A stretch of 64,000 bases of DNA from Ancylomarina sp. DW003 (GTDB lineage: Bacteria > Bacteroidota > Bacteroidia > Bacteroidales > Marinifilaceae): the NCBI RefSeq assembly GCF_029029505.1, contig NZ_JAKJSD010000012.1, positions 62,001 through 126,000 on the forward strand. Direction: 5' to 3'. This document shows, in pieces, positions 35,737 to 44,643 of the stretch; within the stretch, counting starts at the first letter, position 1; the number at the start of each line of letters is the position of its first letter. The notes beneath the pieces are model-generated. The model searched no databases, was not told the origin of the DNA, and was given only the letters and a program-made list of their open reading frames with translations. The translations under genes and the position numbers were made by a program.

Positions 35737-36426
35737 ATGCCTGATAAAAGAAAACTTGTTGTGCTTTCCGGTGCTGGAATTAGTGCTGAAAGTGGCTTAA
35801 GAACTTTCCGGGAAATGGGAGGTTTATGGGAAGAATATGATGTTATGGAAGTAGCCAGCCCTCAAGCCTGGGAAAGAGATCCCGAACTCGTAACCAGATT
35901 CTATAACGAAAGACGCAAACAACTCCTTAATTGTAAACCCAACGAAGGGCATTTAGTTCTTCATGAAATGGAAAAACATTTCGACGTAGAGATCATCACA
36001 CAAAATGTTGATGACTTACATGAAAGGGCAGGTAGTACCCAAATCTTGCATTTACATGGTGAATTAAAAAAGGCAAGAAGTACTGTTGATGAGAATCTTG
36101 TATATGAAATGAGTGATTGGGAACTAACACCTGAAAGTAAATGTGAAAAAGGATCCCGACTCAGACCACATATTGTATGGTTTGGAGAAGCTGTTCCTGC
36201 AATATCAGTTGCCTCTGAAATTGTTTCTAAGGCTGATATATTAGTTATTGTAGGTACATCAATGAATGTGTACCCTGCTGCAGGATTAATTGATTACACG
36301 CCATCAAACTGCCCTATTTATATTATAGATCCTAATGAGGTAAATATGTCCTCGTATGGTAACAGAACTTTTATAAAAGAAAAAGCAAGTATTGGATTAA
36401 GAAAGCTATATGATCTACTTGTTTAG
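35737..36426 (+). CDS. Sirtuin-type NAD-dependent deacylase
   Basis: 229 residues from the ATG at 35737 (MPDKRKLVVLSGAGISAESG); the upstream in-frame ATG at 35695 adds 14 residues of non-family sequence. Sir2 motifs: GAGISAESGLRTFREMGGLW (NAD binding), TQNVDDLHERAG, the catalytic His in ILHLHGEL, RPHIVWFGEAVP and VGTSMNVYPAAGL. It removes acyl groups from lysines using NAD. The usual zinc module of four Cys is missing: only one Cys remains between HLHGEL and RPHIVWFGE, so the small domain must fold without zinc. This is seen in some Bacteroidota homologues. It is monocistronic, with a terminator after it. Confidence 0.93.
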   Translation: MPDKRKLVVLSGAGISAESGLRTFREMGGLWEEYDVMEVASPQAWERDPELVTRFYNERRKQLLNCKPNEGHLVLHEMEKHFDVEIITQNVDDLHERAGSTQILHLHGELKKARSTVDENLVYEMSDWELTPESKCEKGSRLRPHIVWFGEAVPAISVASEIVSKADILVIVGTSMNVYPAAGLIDYTPSNCPIYIIDPNEVNMSSYGNRTFIKEKASIGLRKLYDLLV

Positions 36427-36447
36427 TAAGCTAAGGTATAAGATATC

Positions 36448-36483
36448 AAAAGGAGTTCCTCATAAACGAGAAACTCCTTTTTT
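36448..36483 (+). terminator. Terminator after the sirtuin gene
   Basis: AAAAGGAGTT ... AACTCCTTTTTT, a 10-bp stem with a T run; it may also serve the convergent phosphate transporter gene. Confidence 0.8.
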
Positions 36484-36508
36484 ACAACTATCTATTTTAC
36501 TCTTAGAA

Positions 36509-38776
36509 CTAATCCAAATCTTCTTCCTCGTTCGAGGTTGCAAAATCTCGAGCCGCTTTTAATAAGTTTCCTGCATAAAGAACTAAGTTCTTTGTTTCAT
36601 TCAGGATACCTAAGAATAGAACTGAATTTCTAGTTCCAACCTTCTCAGCCTTGATTCTCCTAATTTGTTCTTTTCTGAACTTCTTAATCGACTTTAATAA
36701 GGCCTCTTGTTCTTCAAGAACTGAATCAATATTCTCCGATAAATAATTTCTATCGTTAATAATTGTATTCAAGTGAGTAAAGAACTCGGATAATTTTGCC
36801 TGAATCACATTCAATTCTTCAATCTGTTCTGGCTCCAAAGCTTTATGATTATTATCGATGTATTCGTAAACAGGATCTACGATGAAACTAATAGCATGCG
36901 CCATTTCACGTAGATAATCAATCAGTTGTACATAGAATGAGCCTGAATAAACACTATCCTCCCGAAGTACCTTAACCATAGATGGTACCTGATTTTTAAG
37001 ACTCTTAACTTCTCTGTTTAGTTTATTAACCTTTTTAGAACATTCCTTTAACTTGGTTCGATCTTCATAAGCCAGGCCAGTAATCATCTTTCCAATGATT
37101 CCAGGAATCTTAGCAGTTAATGCAGATACTGCATGTGTACATTGTTCAGCTGCATCACCAGTAATAATAATCGAATCTGTGTCATTATCACCATTCTCTT
37201 CTCCATTACGCTTATGAATAATGTGTGATCGAACAACAAAGAATATAGCAAGAGCCAACAGACCGAAAATTGCAATTGAACCGAACCAACTAATCAGGTT
37301 AGCGAAGATAAAGGCAACGGTAAAGGCACTTAATGCTGTGAAAAACCAACCTCCAATTACAGTAAGTACACCTGTGATTCGATAAACAGCAGAATCACGT
37401 CCCCAAGCTCTATCGGCCAGAGAAGTACCCATAGCAACCATAAAAGTAACGTAGGTTGTTGATAATGGTAATTTTAAAGACGTACCAATCGCAATCAGAA
37501 TACTGGCAACAGTTAAGTTAACCGATGCACGAATCATATCAAATGCCGGCATATCTTTTTTATCGACACCTGGTATAGCAACAGGTTGAGCAAAACTATT
37601 ATCAATACTTCTTTGAATCCTTTCCGGCAAAATTCTCTTCAAATTAGAGTTCGCAGATAGTGAGCGACGTACAATTAAACGTCCAAAGAAGGAAGAGCCG
37701 AAACGCTCGTCACCTTCGTTCTGGTTACTTAAGCTAAGTTCTGTTTCAGTTACTGTTCTCGCTTTTTTAGAGAACCAAAGTGTTACGGTCATTACAATAC
37801 CTGCAATAAGCAGAAGGTAAGTCTCAGTATGAACTTTACCTGCTAACATATCCATAGTTAAGCCATAAGGGTCAGAAGAACCACTTGCTACAAATGCCTG
37901 GAAAGATTTGAAACCAGCTAAAGGAACACCAATAAAGTTAACCAAGTCGTTACCAGCAAAGGCCATAGCCAAAGCGAATGTTCCGATAAGTACAATAACT
38001 TTAAGAATATTTAATCGAACCAACCATACCAATAATTGCAGAAGAACAGTCCATCCAATAAAACAAGTCGCAATTATTAGGAAAGTATTTGACTTAATCC
38101 AGGTTAAAGTCTCTTTAGTAATAAAAGAAGAGCCTTTAGCTCCTTTAATCAGGATAAAGTAAGTAATTGCTGTAATAGCAAAACCACCAAAAATAGCTCC
38201 CAAATACTTAAATCGCTTATCGTATTTATAAGTAAAAATTAAACGCGTTATATACTGTACCAAGGCACCTGCAGTAAATGCTATGACCACACTTAAGAGG
38301 ATACCTGTTATAATGGCGAGAGCCTTGGCTGAATTGATATAATTCCCTAATTCAAGAAGTGTTTCATCTGAATTCATAATTTTTACAATGGCAACAGCAA
38401 CGGCTGCTCCAAGCAATTCGAATACAATAGAAACGGTGGTAGATGTCGGTAAACCAATCGTATTATAGAAATCCAAAAGAAGGATATCTGTTAACATCAC
38501 CGCTACAAAAATAATCATGATCTCGGCAAAGTAGAACTGATCGGGGTGAAAGATACCTTTACGAGCCACTTCCATCATACCACTGGAAAAAGTAGCTCCA
38601 ACAAGAATACCCAAACTGGCAATAATCAAAATTACCCAGCGTGGTGCAACCTTGGATCCGAATGCTGAATTCAGGAAATTTACAGCATCGTTACTCACCC
38701 CAACAATTAGGTCGGAGATAGCAAGTGCGAATAGCACAACAACAATAATCAAATAAAAATTATCCATGTTTTTCAA
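36509..38776 (-). CDS. PiT-family inorganic phosphate transporter
   Basis: 755 residues with about 10-12 membrane helices. The two inverted PiT signature regions are ISDLIVGVSNDAVNFLNSAFG near the start and AMAFAGNDLVNFIGVPLAGF near residue 270. A later block (LPLSTTYVTFMVAMGTSLAD) repeats the early GLPTSTTVSIVFELLGAAVA. The C-terminal 200 residues (about 545-755) form a soluble, mostly helical PhoU-like domain, which makes it larger than the classic PitA of about 500 residues. It takes up phosphate with a cation gradient at the inner membrane. Either Met1 or Met4 may be the start. Confidence 0.93.
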   Translation of the reverse strand: MKNMDNFYLIIVVVLFALAISDLIVGVSNDAVNFLNSAFGSKVAPRWVILIIASLGILVGATFSSGMMEVARKGIFHPDQFYFAEIMIIFVAVMLTDILLLDFYNTIGLPTSTTVSIVFELLGAAVAVAIVKIMNSDETLLELGNYINSAKALAIITGILLSVVIAFTAGALVQYITRLIFTYKYDKRFKYLGAIFGGFAITAITYFILIKGAKGSSFITKETLTWIKSNTFLIIATCFIGWTVLLQLLVWLVRLNILKVIVLIGTFALAMAFAGNDLVNFIGVPLAGFKSFQAFVASGSSDPYGLTMDMLAGKVHTETYLLLIAGIVMTVTLWFSKKARTVTETELSLSNQNEGDERFGSSFFGRLIVRRSLSANSNLKRILPERIQRSIDNSFAQPVAIPGVDKKDMPAFDMIRASVNLTVASILIAIGTSLKLPLSTTYVTFMVAMGTSLADRAWGRDSAVYRITGVLTVIGGWFFTALSAFTVAFIFANLISWFGSIAIFGLLALAIFFVVRSHIIHKRNGEENGDNDTDSIIITGDAAEQCTHAVSALTAKIPGIIGKMITGLAYEDRTKLKECSKKVNKLNREVKSLKNQVPSMVKVLREDSVYSGSFYVQLIDYLREMAHAISFIVDPVYEYIDNNHKALEPEQIEELNVIQAKLSEFFTHLNTIINDRNYLSENIDSVLEEQEALLKSIKKFRKEQIRRIKAEKVGTRNSVLFLGILNETKNLVLYAGNLLKAARDFATSNEEEDLD

Positions 38777-38923
38777 TTTGTAAGTTCAGTACAAATCTAC
38801 AAACAGGTCAAAAAGCAGGTGTTTCCTCAATTTTACCTTTGTGTTAACTTAAGGTTAACACAAGTAATATTTTAATTTAAAATTCATTCAATCGTAGCTG
38901 TATCAGGTCTCAATATGAATCAA

Positions 38924-38960
38924 CAAAAAAGCTCACAATTAAAATGATAATTGTGAGCTG
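38924..38960 (-). terminator. Terminator after methylglyoxal synthase
   Basis: AGCTCACAATT ... AATTGTGAGCT, a perfect 11-bp stem. On the minus strand it is followed by TTTTTT. Confidence 0.85.
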
Positions 38961-38983
38961 TAAAATATTTTCCTTCTAACTTA

Positions 38984-39370
38984 TTAAGCCTCTTTTACTT
39001 TCTCCGATTTATTGAGTTTAACAAGAAAATCAGCCGTTGCAAGATTCAATGCAATTGGTACATTATTTAATACTGCTGTTCGAATCAAAGTTTGAATGTC
39101 ATGCTCATGTCCATGAGGTGTCTCTACGTCAATTAAGAAAATTATTTCATCAACTTTACCTTCCAGTATTTGAGCTGCCAAAAGTATGTCTCCTCCGTTC
39201 GGTCCATGACCAAATCCCTCAACTTCAAGATCTAAAACAGAATTTAATAGTTTTGATGTATTTGTTGTACCTATTAATCTATGCTTCTTCAGTTCATCCA
39301 TATGGCGCTTAACCCAGGCCAACATCTCACTTTTTTTTTCGTTGTGAGCGACTAGTGCAATTCTTTTCAT
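38984..39370 (-). CDS. mgsA: Methylglyoxal synthase
   Basis: 128 residues, slightly shorter than the 152-residue E. coli enzyme. Recognisable parts: IALVAHNEKKSEMLAWVKRH, the phosphate-binding LIGTTNTSKLL, EGFGHGPNGGDILLAAQI with the catalytic Asp in GGD, DETIFLIDVET-like strand (IIFLIDVETPHGHEHDIQTL) with the active-site His, and NVPIALNLATADFLV. It converts dihydroxyacetone phosphate to methylglyoxal and phosphate, a bypass used when phosphate is limiting. The neighbouring PiT phosphate transporter (ends 208 bp away on the same strand) fits that link. The His loop reads PHGHEHD instead of PHDPD. Confidence 0.93.
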   Translation of the reverse strand: MKRIALVAHNEKKSEMLAWVKRHMDELKKHRLIGTTNTSKLLNSVLDLEVEGFGHGPNGGDILLAAQILEGKVDEIIFLIDVETPHGHEHDIQTLIRTAVLNNVPIALNLATADFLVKLNKSEKVKEA

Positions 39371-39534
39371 GCTCGTAATATTTAGTTTTTTTCTACTGTC
39401 TGTTTATTCTAATTCTCAGCTTAAGACAAAATTCGGGGCCTTTAAACTGATTCATTATTTAATAATGCTAATCAAAAATAATTAGATTCTCATAAAAATT
39501 AGCAATTGCAAAGTTAAATTAAGATTATTATGGC

Positions 39535-39564
39535 TTTGGTGTTTAGCTAAATCTCTTATATTTG
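39535..39564 (+). promoter_or_regulatory. Promoter of the SPOR lipoprotein genes
   Basis: TTTG at 39535-39538 and a perfect -7 element TATATTTG at 39557-39564, about 18 bp apart, 40 bp before the ATG. A second TAAATTTG sits at 39589-39596 but too close to the start codon to be the main one. Confidence 0.6.
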
Positions 39565-39603
39565 TTAGTAATTTGATTTGCATTATATTAAATTTGCATC
39601 CAT

Positions 39604-40017
39604 ATGAATACAAGCTATAAAATCCTATTTATCACATTCCTAAGTTTAGCTGTTGGAATGAGTGCCTGCAAGGAAGAGAAAAAAACCTTGAAAAATCCAA
39701 AGGCGACTAAAAAAATCGTGAAAACTAAAGCTGAGCAGAAAAAACCTGCTAAAAAGCTTGTACCTAAAGCGGTTGTTAAAAAAGCGATTAACAAGTATTT
39801 CTTAATATCAGCTAGTTTTAAGAATAAAAACAATGCTGAAAGAATGCAGGTTAAGCTTGAGAAAAATGGTTTTGATTCTCAGATTATTCCAGCACCAAAT
39901 AATTTCTATCGTGTCTCGTACAAAGGCTTTTCTAAACGTGCCGAAGCATTCAAAGAATTGAAAATAGCAAGAAACACCCAAGGAAAAGAAAACGTTTGGT
40001 TGCATATAAAGCATTAA
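39604..40017 (+). CDS. SPOR-domain lipoprotein
   Basis: 137 residues. The lipoprotein signal is ILFITFLSLAVGMSAC (lipid Cys about residue 22). A Lys/Ala-rich linker (about 25-62, poly-charged) leads to a C-terminal SPOR domain (about 63-137) with KYFLISASFKNKNNAERMQV and FYRVSYKGFSKRAEAFKELK. SPOR domains bind glycan strands stripped of peptide stems, typically at division sites. It is followed after 14 bp by a related gene, so the two probably form an operon. Confidence 0.85.
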   Translation: MNTSYKILFITFLSLAVGMSACKEEKKTLKNPKATKKIVKTKAEQKKPAKKLVPKAVVKKAINKYFLISASFKNKNNAERMQVKLEKNGFDSQIIPAPNNFYRVSYKGFSKRAEAFKELKIARNTQGKENVWLHIKH

Positions 40018-40031
40018 CTATATTTAGATCT

Positions 40032-40451
40032 ATGAAGTCGTTTAAGTACAGCTTATTTTCTTTAGTATTAATCCTATCAGCTTGCAGTAAAAAAGAACTG
40101 ACAAAAATTGATGGGACTAATATTGTTGAGCGTACGGCTAATAGAACCATACCTAAAGCTCCTTCGGCTGAAAGCCAGCAATTGTCTAAAAATTTCTCAC
40201 TAACACAGATTATCGAGAACAGAGCACTATTTAATTACCACATTATTGGTGCAAGTACCAGAAAAAAGAATACGGCTCTTAGCATGAGTCAGCAACTTTA
40301 TAAAAAAGGTTATCCTTGCAGAGTGATTGAGAGCAATGGCAAATACCGGGTTGTTATCCAATCATTCGCTGATAAAAAAATTGCAGTTAGAGAACTGAAG
40401 CGATTAAAGAAACTGAATCACAAACCTGATTTGTGGATTCTTAAAAACTAA
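40032..40451 (+). CDS. SPOR-domain lipoprotein, second copy
   Basis: 139 residues from the ATG at 40032 (MKSFKYSLFSLVLILSACSK, a lipoprotein signal); an upstream in-frame ATG at 39996 overlaps the previous gene and would bury the signal. The C-terminal SPOR domain (about 68-139) has NYHIIGASTRKKNTALSMSQ and GKYRVVIQSFADKKIAVREL. It is a diverged tandem paralogue of the gene before it. The linker lacks the Lys/Ala bias. It is likely bound to peptidoglycan in the periplasm. Confidence 0.83.
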   Translation: MKSFKYSLFSLVLILSACSKKELTKIDGTNIVERTANRTIPKAPSAESQQLSKNFSLTQIIENRALFNYHIIGASTRKKNTALSMSQQLYKKGYPCRVIESNGKYRVVIQSFADKKIAVRELKRLKKLNHKPDLWILKN

Positions 40452-40477
40452 AAAAGAGCTCGTATGAGCTCTTTTTT
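40450..40477. terminator. Bidirectional terminator
   Basis: AAAAAAGAGCTC-GTAT-GAGCTCTTTTTT, a perfect 12-bp stem with A and T runs, between the convergent SPOR and PAP2-like genes. Confidence 0.9.
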
Positions 40478-40495
40478 ATATAGCTATAAATTCTA

Positions 40496-41104
40496 TTAAT
40501 ATAAAAAAGTGATACACACCACAGCGAAGCCAAGCAAAAAGCCCGCATAAACTTGAGTTGGTTGATGTGCTTCTAATTTTAATCGTGAAAAGGCTAAAAA
40601 TCCAGCGGCTAAAATCCCCAACATAAATATCGTACGCAATGATGTTGAAAATCGGATAGAGAATGTAAAGATCAAAGCACAAAAACCGCCTATTCCAGCC
40701 ATATGAAGGCTTATCTTCCACCAATAAGAAATGACCAACAAAAGAACCAAACTTATTACTCCTGCAAGCTGTAACCGGGCAAAAATATTGCTTCCCGGTA
40801 ATTTCATCAGAAGATAAAAACCAAGTATGTAAGACAATATGGATATTGCCAAAGGAATCATTCTATCCTTACGTTCTGCCAGACCATAACTACTTATTAA
40901 GGCATACGATTTAAGTAAAGGTAAACAGCTTAAAGGAAGTAATATGGTTGTAATGAACACGATCATATAAATGGCCTTAACTAAAGCCACAGGAGTATAA
41001 TCGAGAAAGGTATTGGAATGAAAAATTAAAAATATGGCATATAAGGGCATTAAAATGGGATGTGCTAGTCCCGAAACAATTCTGGAATAATTCATGAGTT
41101 TCAA
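40496..41104 (-). CDS. PAP2-like integral membrane protein
   Basis: 202 residues with five or six membrane helices. The last part, FSRLKLEAHQPTQVYAGFLLGF, matches the final PAP2 motif (SR...H...Q...G). The first two PAP2 phosphatase motifs are not clear, so catalysis is uncertain. The segment GLAERKDRMIPLAISILSYILG is common in Bacteroidota members. It ends 6 bp before the rpoN gene begins its own reading in the same direction (rpoN lies upstream), so the two are probably co-transcribed. Lipid or undecaprenyl phosphatase activity is only a family-based suggestion. Confidence 0.75.
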   Translation of the reverse strand: MKLMNYSRIVSGLAHPILMPLYAIFLIFHSNTFLDYTPVALVKAIYMIVFITTILLPLSCLPLLKSYALISSYGLAERKDRMIPLAISILSYILGFYLLMKLPGSNIFARLQLAGVISLVLLLVISYWWKISLHMAGIGGFCALIFTFSIRFSTSLRTIFMLGILAAGFLAFSRLKLEAHQPTQVYAGFLLGFAVVCITFLY

Positions 41105-41110
41105 TAGAGA

Positions 41111-42565
41111 TTAAAGTTCTTTACGTAAGCGTGCAACAGGAATATTCAGCTGCTCGCGATACTTGGCCACAGTTCTTCGTGCAATAACGTAGGATTTTTC
41201 TTTAAGAATAGCTGCCAACTTATCATCGGTAAGTGGTTTACGCTTATCCTCATTATCAACACATTCTTGCAGGATATTTTTAATTTCTCTGGTCGAAACT
41301 TCTTCTCCGGAATCGGTTTGCATACCTTCTGAAAAGAAATATTTGAGTGAAAAAATACCAAAATGGGTTTGAATATATTTGGAATTAGACACACGCGAAA
41401 TAGTCGATATATCAAGAGAGGTTAATTCTGATATATCCTTTAATATCATCGGCCTAAGCTTCTTCTCGTCACCTTCCAAAAAATAATCGTGCTGAAAATT
41501 AATAATAGCCTGCATACTCAGCATAAGGGTGTTCTGGCGTTGACGAATAGCATCAATAAACCATTTAGCCGAATCCAGTTTTTGTTTCACAAACATCACC
41601 GCATCCTTTTGCTCCTTAGATTGATTCTCTTTATTATTTGAATAATCCTGCAACATTTCGGAATAAGAGCGACTAATATGCAAATCCGGAACATTACGTG
41701 AATTAAGGCTCAAATTCAACTCTCCATCTTGTTCTTCAAGAATAAAATCGGGGATAATGGTTGGTGACGGCTTCGACATTGGATTAACAAAAGCACCACC
41801 TGGTTTCGGGTTTAGTTTTAGAATTTCATCAACCGCACATTTAAAATCCTCGTCCTCCAAATTCAAACGTTTCTGAATTTTATCGTAATGTTTACGAGTA
41901 AATTCATCGAAATATTTTTTTAGGATAATATGTGCATTCTTCACATCAGGATTGTGAGATCCCTTACGTTTAATCTGTAGCAGCAAACACTCTTGAAGGT
42001 CGCGTGCACCAATACCCGCAGGGTCAAAGTCCTGAATAACATGTAGTATTTCAACCAACTCTTCGAAACTGGTATTAATGCCGGTAGAAAAAGCCAAATC
42101 GTCGACAATATTGTCAATATCGCGACGTAAATAGCCATCCTCATCAATATTACCAATTAGATATTCGGCCAAAGCAGCCTTTTCTGGGGCAAGAATTCTT
42201 AAACCCAATTGACTAATTAATTGTTCATGAAAAGTTGTCCCACCAGAGAATGGTATATCTTCGTGCTTATCGTCCTTAGAATAGTTTTGAGCAGACAATT
42301 TATACGATGGTGTATCATCATCATCGATATAATCTTCCAATGAAAACTCTTCCTTGTCCTTATCTTTTACTTCGTGTTCTTCTTCCTGAAAATCTTCTTG
42401 AATTGTTTCTTCACTGCCTCCTTCATCCAAAACAGGATTTTCTTCCAATTCTTTTTTTATTCTTTCTTCGAGCTGTAGGGTTGGGAGCTCAAGAAGTTTA
42501 ATCACCTGTATTTGTTGAGGTGATAACTTTTGTAATAATTTTTGTTGTAAACTCTGCTTAAGCAT
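41111..42565 (-). CDS. rpoN: RNA polymerase sigma-54 factor
   Basis: 484 residues. The N-terminal Gln/Leu-rich activator region is LLQKLSPQQIQVIKLLELPT. An acidic region II (about 45-110) is followed by the core-binding domain (DFDPAGIGARDLQECLLLQI) and the DNA-binding domain with the helix-turn-helix LDISTISRVSNSKYIQTHFG. The RpoN box is ARRTVAKYREQLNIP near the C-terminus. It directs polymerase to -24/-12 promoters and needs an AAA+ activator such as the NtrC-family regulator at 6825-8189. The gene is upstream of the PAP2-like gene by 6 bp. Confidence 0.97.
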   Translation of the reverse strand: MLKQSLQQKLLQKLSPQQIQVIKLLELPTLQLEERIKKELEENPVLDEGGSEETIQEDFQEEEHEVKDKDKEEFSLEDYIDDDDTPSYKLSAQNYSKDDKHEDIPFSGGTTFHEQLISQLGLRILAPEKAALAEYLIGNIDEDGYLRRDIDNIVDDLAFSTGINTSFEELVEILHVIQDFDPAGIGARDLQECLLLQIKRKGSHNPDVKNAHIILKKYFDEFTRKHYDKIQKRLNLEDEDFKCAVDEILKLNPKPGGAFVNPMSKPSPTIIPDFILEEQDGELNLSLNSRNVPDLHISRSYSEMLQDYSNNKENQSKEQKDAVMFVKQKLDSAKWFIDAIRQRQNTLMLSMQAIINFQHDYFLEGDEKKLRPMILKDISELTSLDISTISRVSNSKYIQTHFGIFSLKYFFSEGMQTDSGEEVSTREIKNILQECVDNEDKRKPLTDDKLAAILKEKSYVIARRTVAKYREQLNIPVARLRKEL

Positions 42566-42800
42566 ATATAGTTAGTCGACTAATAGATTTACGATAATAG
42601 ATTTAGTATGATCCTATAAAATAATCATGCAAAATCGAGAGACAATAAAAGTGCCAAAAACCTTAAATCTCATGTTTCAAGGCTAAATATAGTCAGAATG
42701 ATGCAATCATCACAACCTGACTGTTGAATTGTTATCCAATTTTCACGCTTATTAACACATTAAAAGACCTTAAGCTTATAAGTTTTAGACTGTCTGAAAA

Positions 42801-42843
42801 TTTAAACGCAAAGGTCGCTAAGATTATTCACATAGAGCACAAA
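42801..42843. repeat. Short copy of the dispersed GCAAAG repeat
   Basis: TTTAAACGCAAAGGTCGCTA, then AGATTATTCACATAGAGCAC. The reverse complement of AACGCAAAGGTCGCTAAG matches CTTAGCGATCTTTCGT at about 26849 with few differences, so both belong to one family. Confidence 0.55.
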
Positions 42844-42871
42844 AAAAGTCGATTCTGTGAAGAACCGACTT
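42841..42871 (-). terminator. Terminator after asnS
   Basis: AAGTCGATTC ... GAACCGACTT, a 10-bp stem with one mismatch. On the minus strand it is followed by TTTTTTT. Confidence 0.8.
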
Positions 42872-42895
42872 AATAATATATTTATGCTTATTTTT

Positions 42896-44341
42896 TTAAA
42901 ATTCAGCGTTCTTAGGTGTACGTGGGAAAGGAATCACGTCGCGAATATTACCCATACCTGTAACGAATAACATCATACGCTCAAATCCTAAACCGAAACC
43001 AGAGTGAGTAGCCGATCCAAAACGACGCGTATCAAGATACCAATCCATTTCTTCAGCAGGAACACCCATCTCTTTCATGCGAGCTGTTAGTTTATCATAA
43101 TCTTCTTCACGCTGCGATCCACCAACAATTTCACCAATACCCGGGAATAGAATATCCATTGCACCAACAGTCTTTCCATCATCATTCTGTTTCATGTAGA
43201 ACGATTTGATTTCTTTTGGATAATCAGTCAGGATAACTGGCTTTTCGAATTTTTTCTCAACCAAGTATCTTTCATGCTCCGACTGAAGATCTGCTCCCCA
43301 GCCATCAATCAAATATTGGAATTTCTTCTTTTTATTTGGCTTAGAGTTACGAAGAATATCAATTGCCTCAGTATAGGTTAAACGAACAAAATCGTTATCC
43401 AATACAAAACGTAACTTCTCAATTAACTCCATTGAACGCTCGTCAGCTTTTTTACCTTTTTCTTCTTCTTGCAAACGCTTGCTCAAAAATTCAAGATCTG
43501 TCATGCAGTTATCCAAAGCATATTTAATCATATACTTAAGAAACTCCTCAGCCAAATCCATATTATCTTTTAGATCGTAAAATGCCATTTCAGGCTCAAT
43601 CATCCAGAATTCAGCAAGGTGACGTGTTGTGTTTGAATTCTCGGCACGGAAAGTAGGACCAAAGGTGTAAATTTCACCTAAAGCCATAGCTCCAAGTTCA
43701 CCCTCTAACTGACCGGAAACTGTCAGATTTGTCTCTTTTCCGAAGAAATCTTCTTTATAGTTAATTGTTCCATCCTCGTTTAAAGGTGGATTTTTAGCAT
43801 CAAGCGTTGAAACTCTAAACATTTCACCAGCACCCTCGGCATCAGAACCTGTGATAAGTGGCGTGTGCATGTAAAAGAATCCTTTTTTGTTGAAAAACTC
43901 ATGCACAGCAAATGCCATGGCATGACGAATACGGAATACCGCCGAAAATGTATTGGTACGAAAACGCAAGTGAGCCTTTTCTCTTAGAAATTCTAAAGAG
44001 TGTTTCTTAGGCTGCAATGGGTATTTCTCAGGATCGGCAACACCTAAAACTTCAATTGTAGTCGCTTCAAGTTCTACGGATTGCCCGCTTCCCGCTGATT
44101 CGATTAGCTTACCTTGAACAGAAATAGCTGCTCCCGTTGTAATCTTTTTCAACAAGTCCTCATTAAAATTAGGAACATCAACAACGATCTGAATATTATT
44201 AATAGTAGAACCATCATTTAAAGCAACAAAATTAATTTGCTTATTACCACGCTTGGTTCTTACCCATCCTTTAACATTTACTTCACTGCCGTACTCCTTC
44301 GAAACCAACAGATCTTTGATCTTAATTCTTTTCTGTTCCAT
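42896..44341 (-). CDS. asnS: Asparagine-tRNA ligase
   Basis: 481 residues, normal length. An N-terminal OB-fold anticodon-binding domain (1-120, [20 protein letters not shown]) precedes the class II core with [18 protein letters not shown]-like sequence ([20 protein letters not shown]), motif 2 [20 protein letters not shown] and motif 3 [21 protein letters not shown]. The ending [12 protein letters not shown] is typical of AsnS. It charges tRNA-Asn, which means Asn-tRNA need not be made by amidation of Asp-tRNA. It is monocistronic with its own terminator. Confidence 0.98.
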   Translation of the reverse strand: MEQKRIKIKDLLVSKEYGSEVNVKGWVRTKRGNKQINFVALNDGSTINNIQIVVDVPNFNEDLLKKITTGAAISVQGKLIESAGSGQSVELEATTIEVLGVADPEKYPLQPKKHSLEFLREKAHLRFRTNTFSAVFRIRHAMAFAVHEFFNKKGFFYMHTPLITGSDAEGAGEMFRVSTLDAKNPPLNEDGTINYKEDFFGKETNLTVSGQLEGELGAMALGEIYTFGPTFRAENSNTTRHLAEFWMIEPEMAFYDLKDNMDLAEEFLKYMIKYALDNCMTDLEFLSKRLQEEEKGKKADERSMELIEKLRFVLDNDFVRLTYTEAIDILRNSKPNKKKKFQYLIDGWGADLQSEHERYLVEKKFEKPVILTDYPKEIKSFYMKQNDDGKTVGAMDILFPGIGEIVGGSQREEDYDKLTARMKEMGVPAEEMDWYLDTRRFGSATHSGFGLGFERMMLFVTGMGNIRDVIPFPRTPKNAEF

Positions 44342-44643
44342 TTTTATTCTGACTTAATGAGATTATATAGGTTGATCTTGTAAAGCAAAACCAACCACAA
44401 GGCTACAAAAATATAAAAATGCATTCAATTAAGCTTAGTTACACGCAATTAAATAAGAAAAAGCTATATCTATTATTACTAACTAGAAAATATAATTAAA
44501 GATAATTATCACTAAACTGACCAAATTCTTAAGTACTTGATTTTATGGAGCTAATCGATAGACTTATAAAATTGAACGAAACGAAATACTAATTCTTTAA
44601 TCAGATTACTATCTTTAGAACCGTACCAGAACACATTAAATCT
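44342..44643. other. Divergent intergenic region
   Basis: Contains the promoters for asnS (minus) and the acyl-CoA synthetase (plus). A TATTTTTG -7-like element on the minus strand lies at 44405-44412. No gene or strong repeat was seen. Confidence 0.4.

Larger units (their letters stand above)
42566..42895. other. Non-coding gap holding a repeat and a terminator
   Basis: No gene seen. It contains the short GCAAAG-type repeat (42801-42843) and the asnS terminator (42841-42871). Confidence 0.5.
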
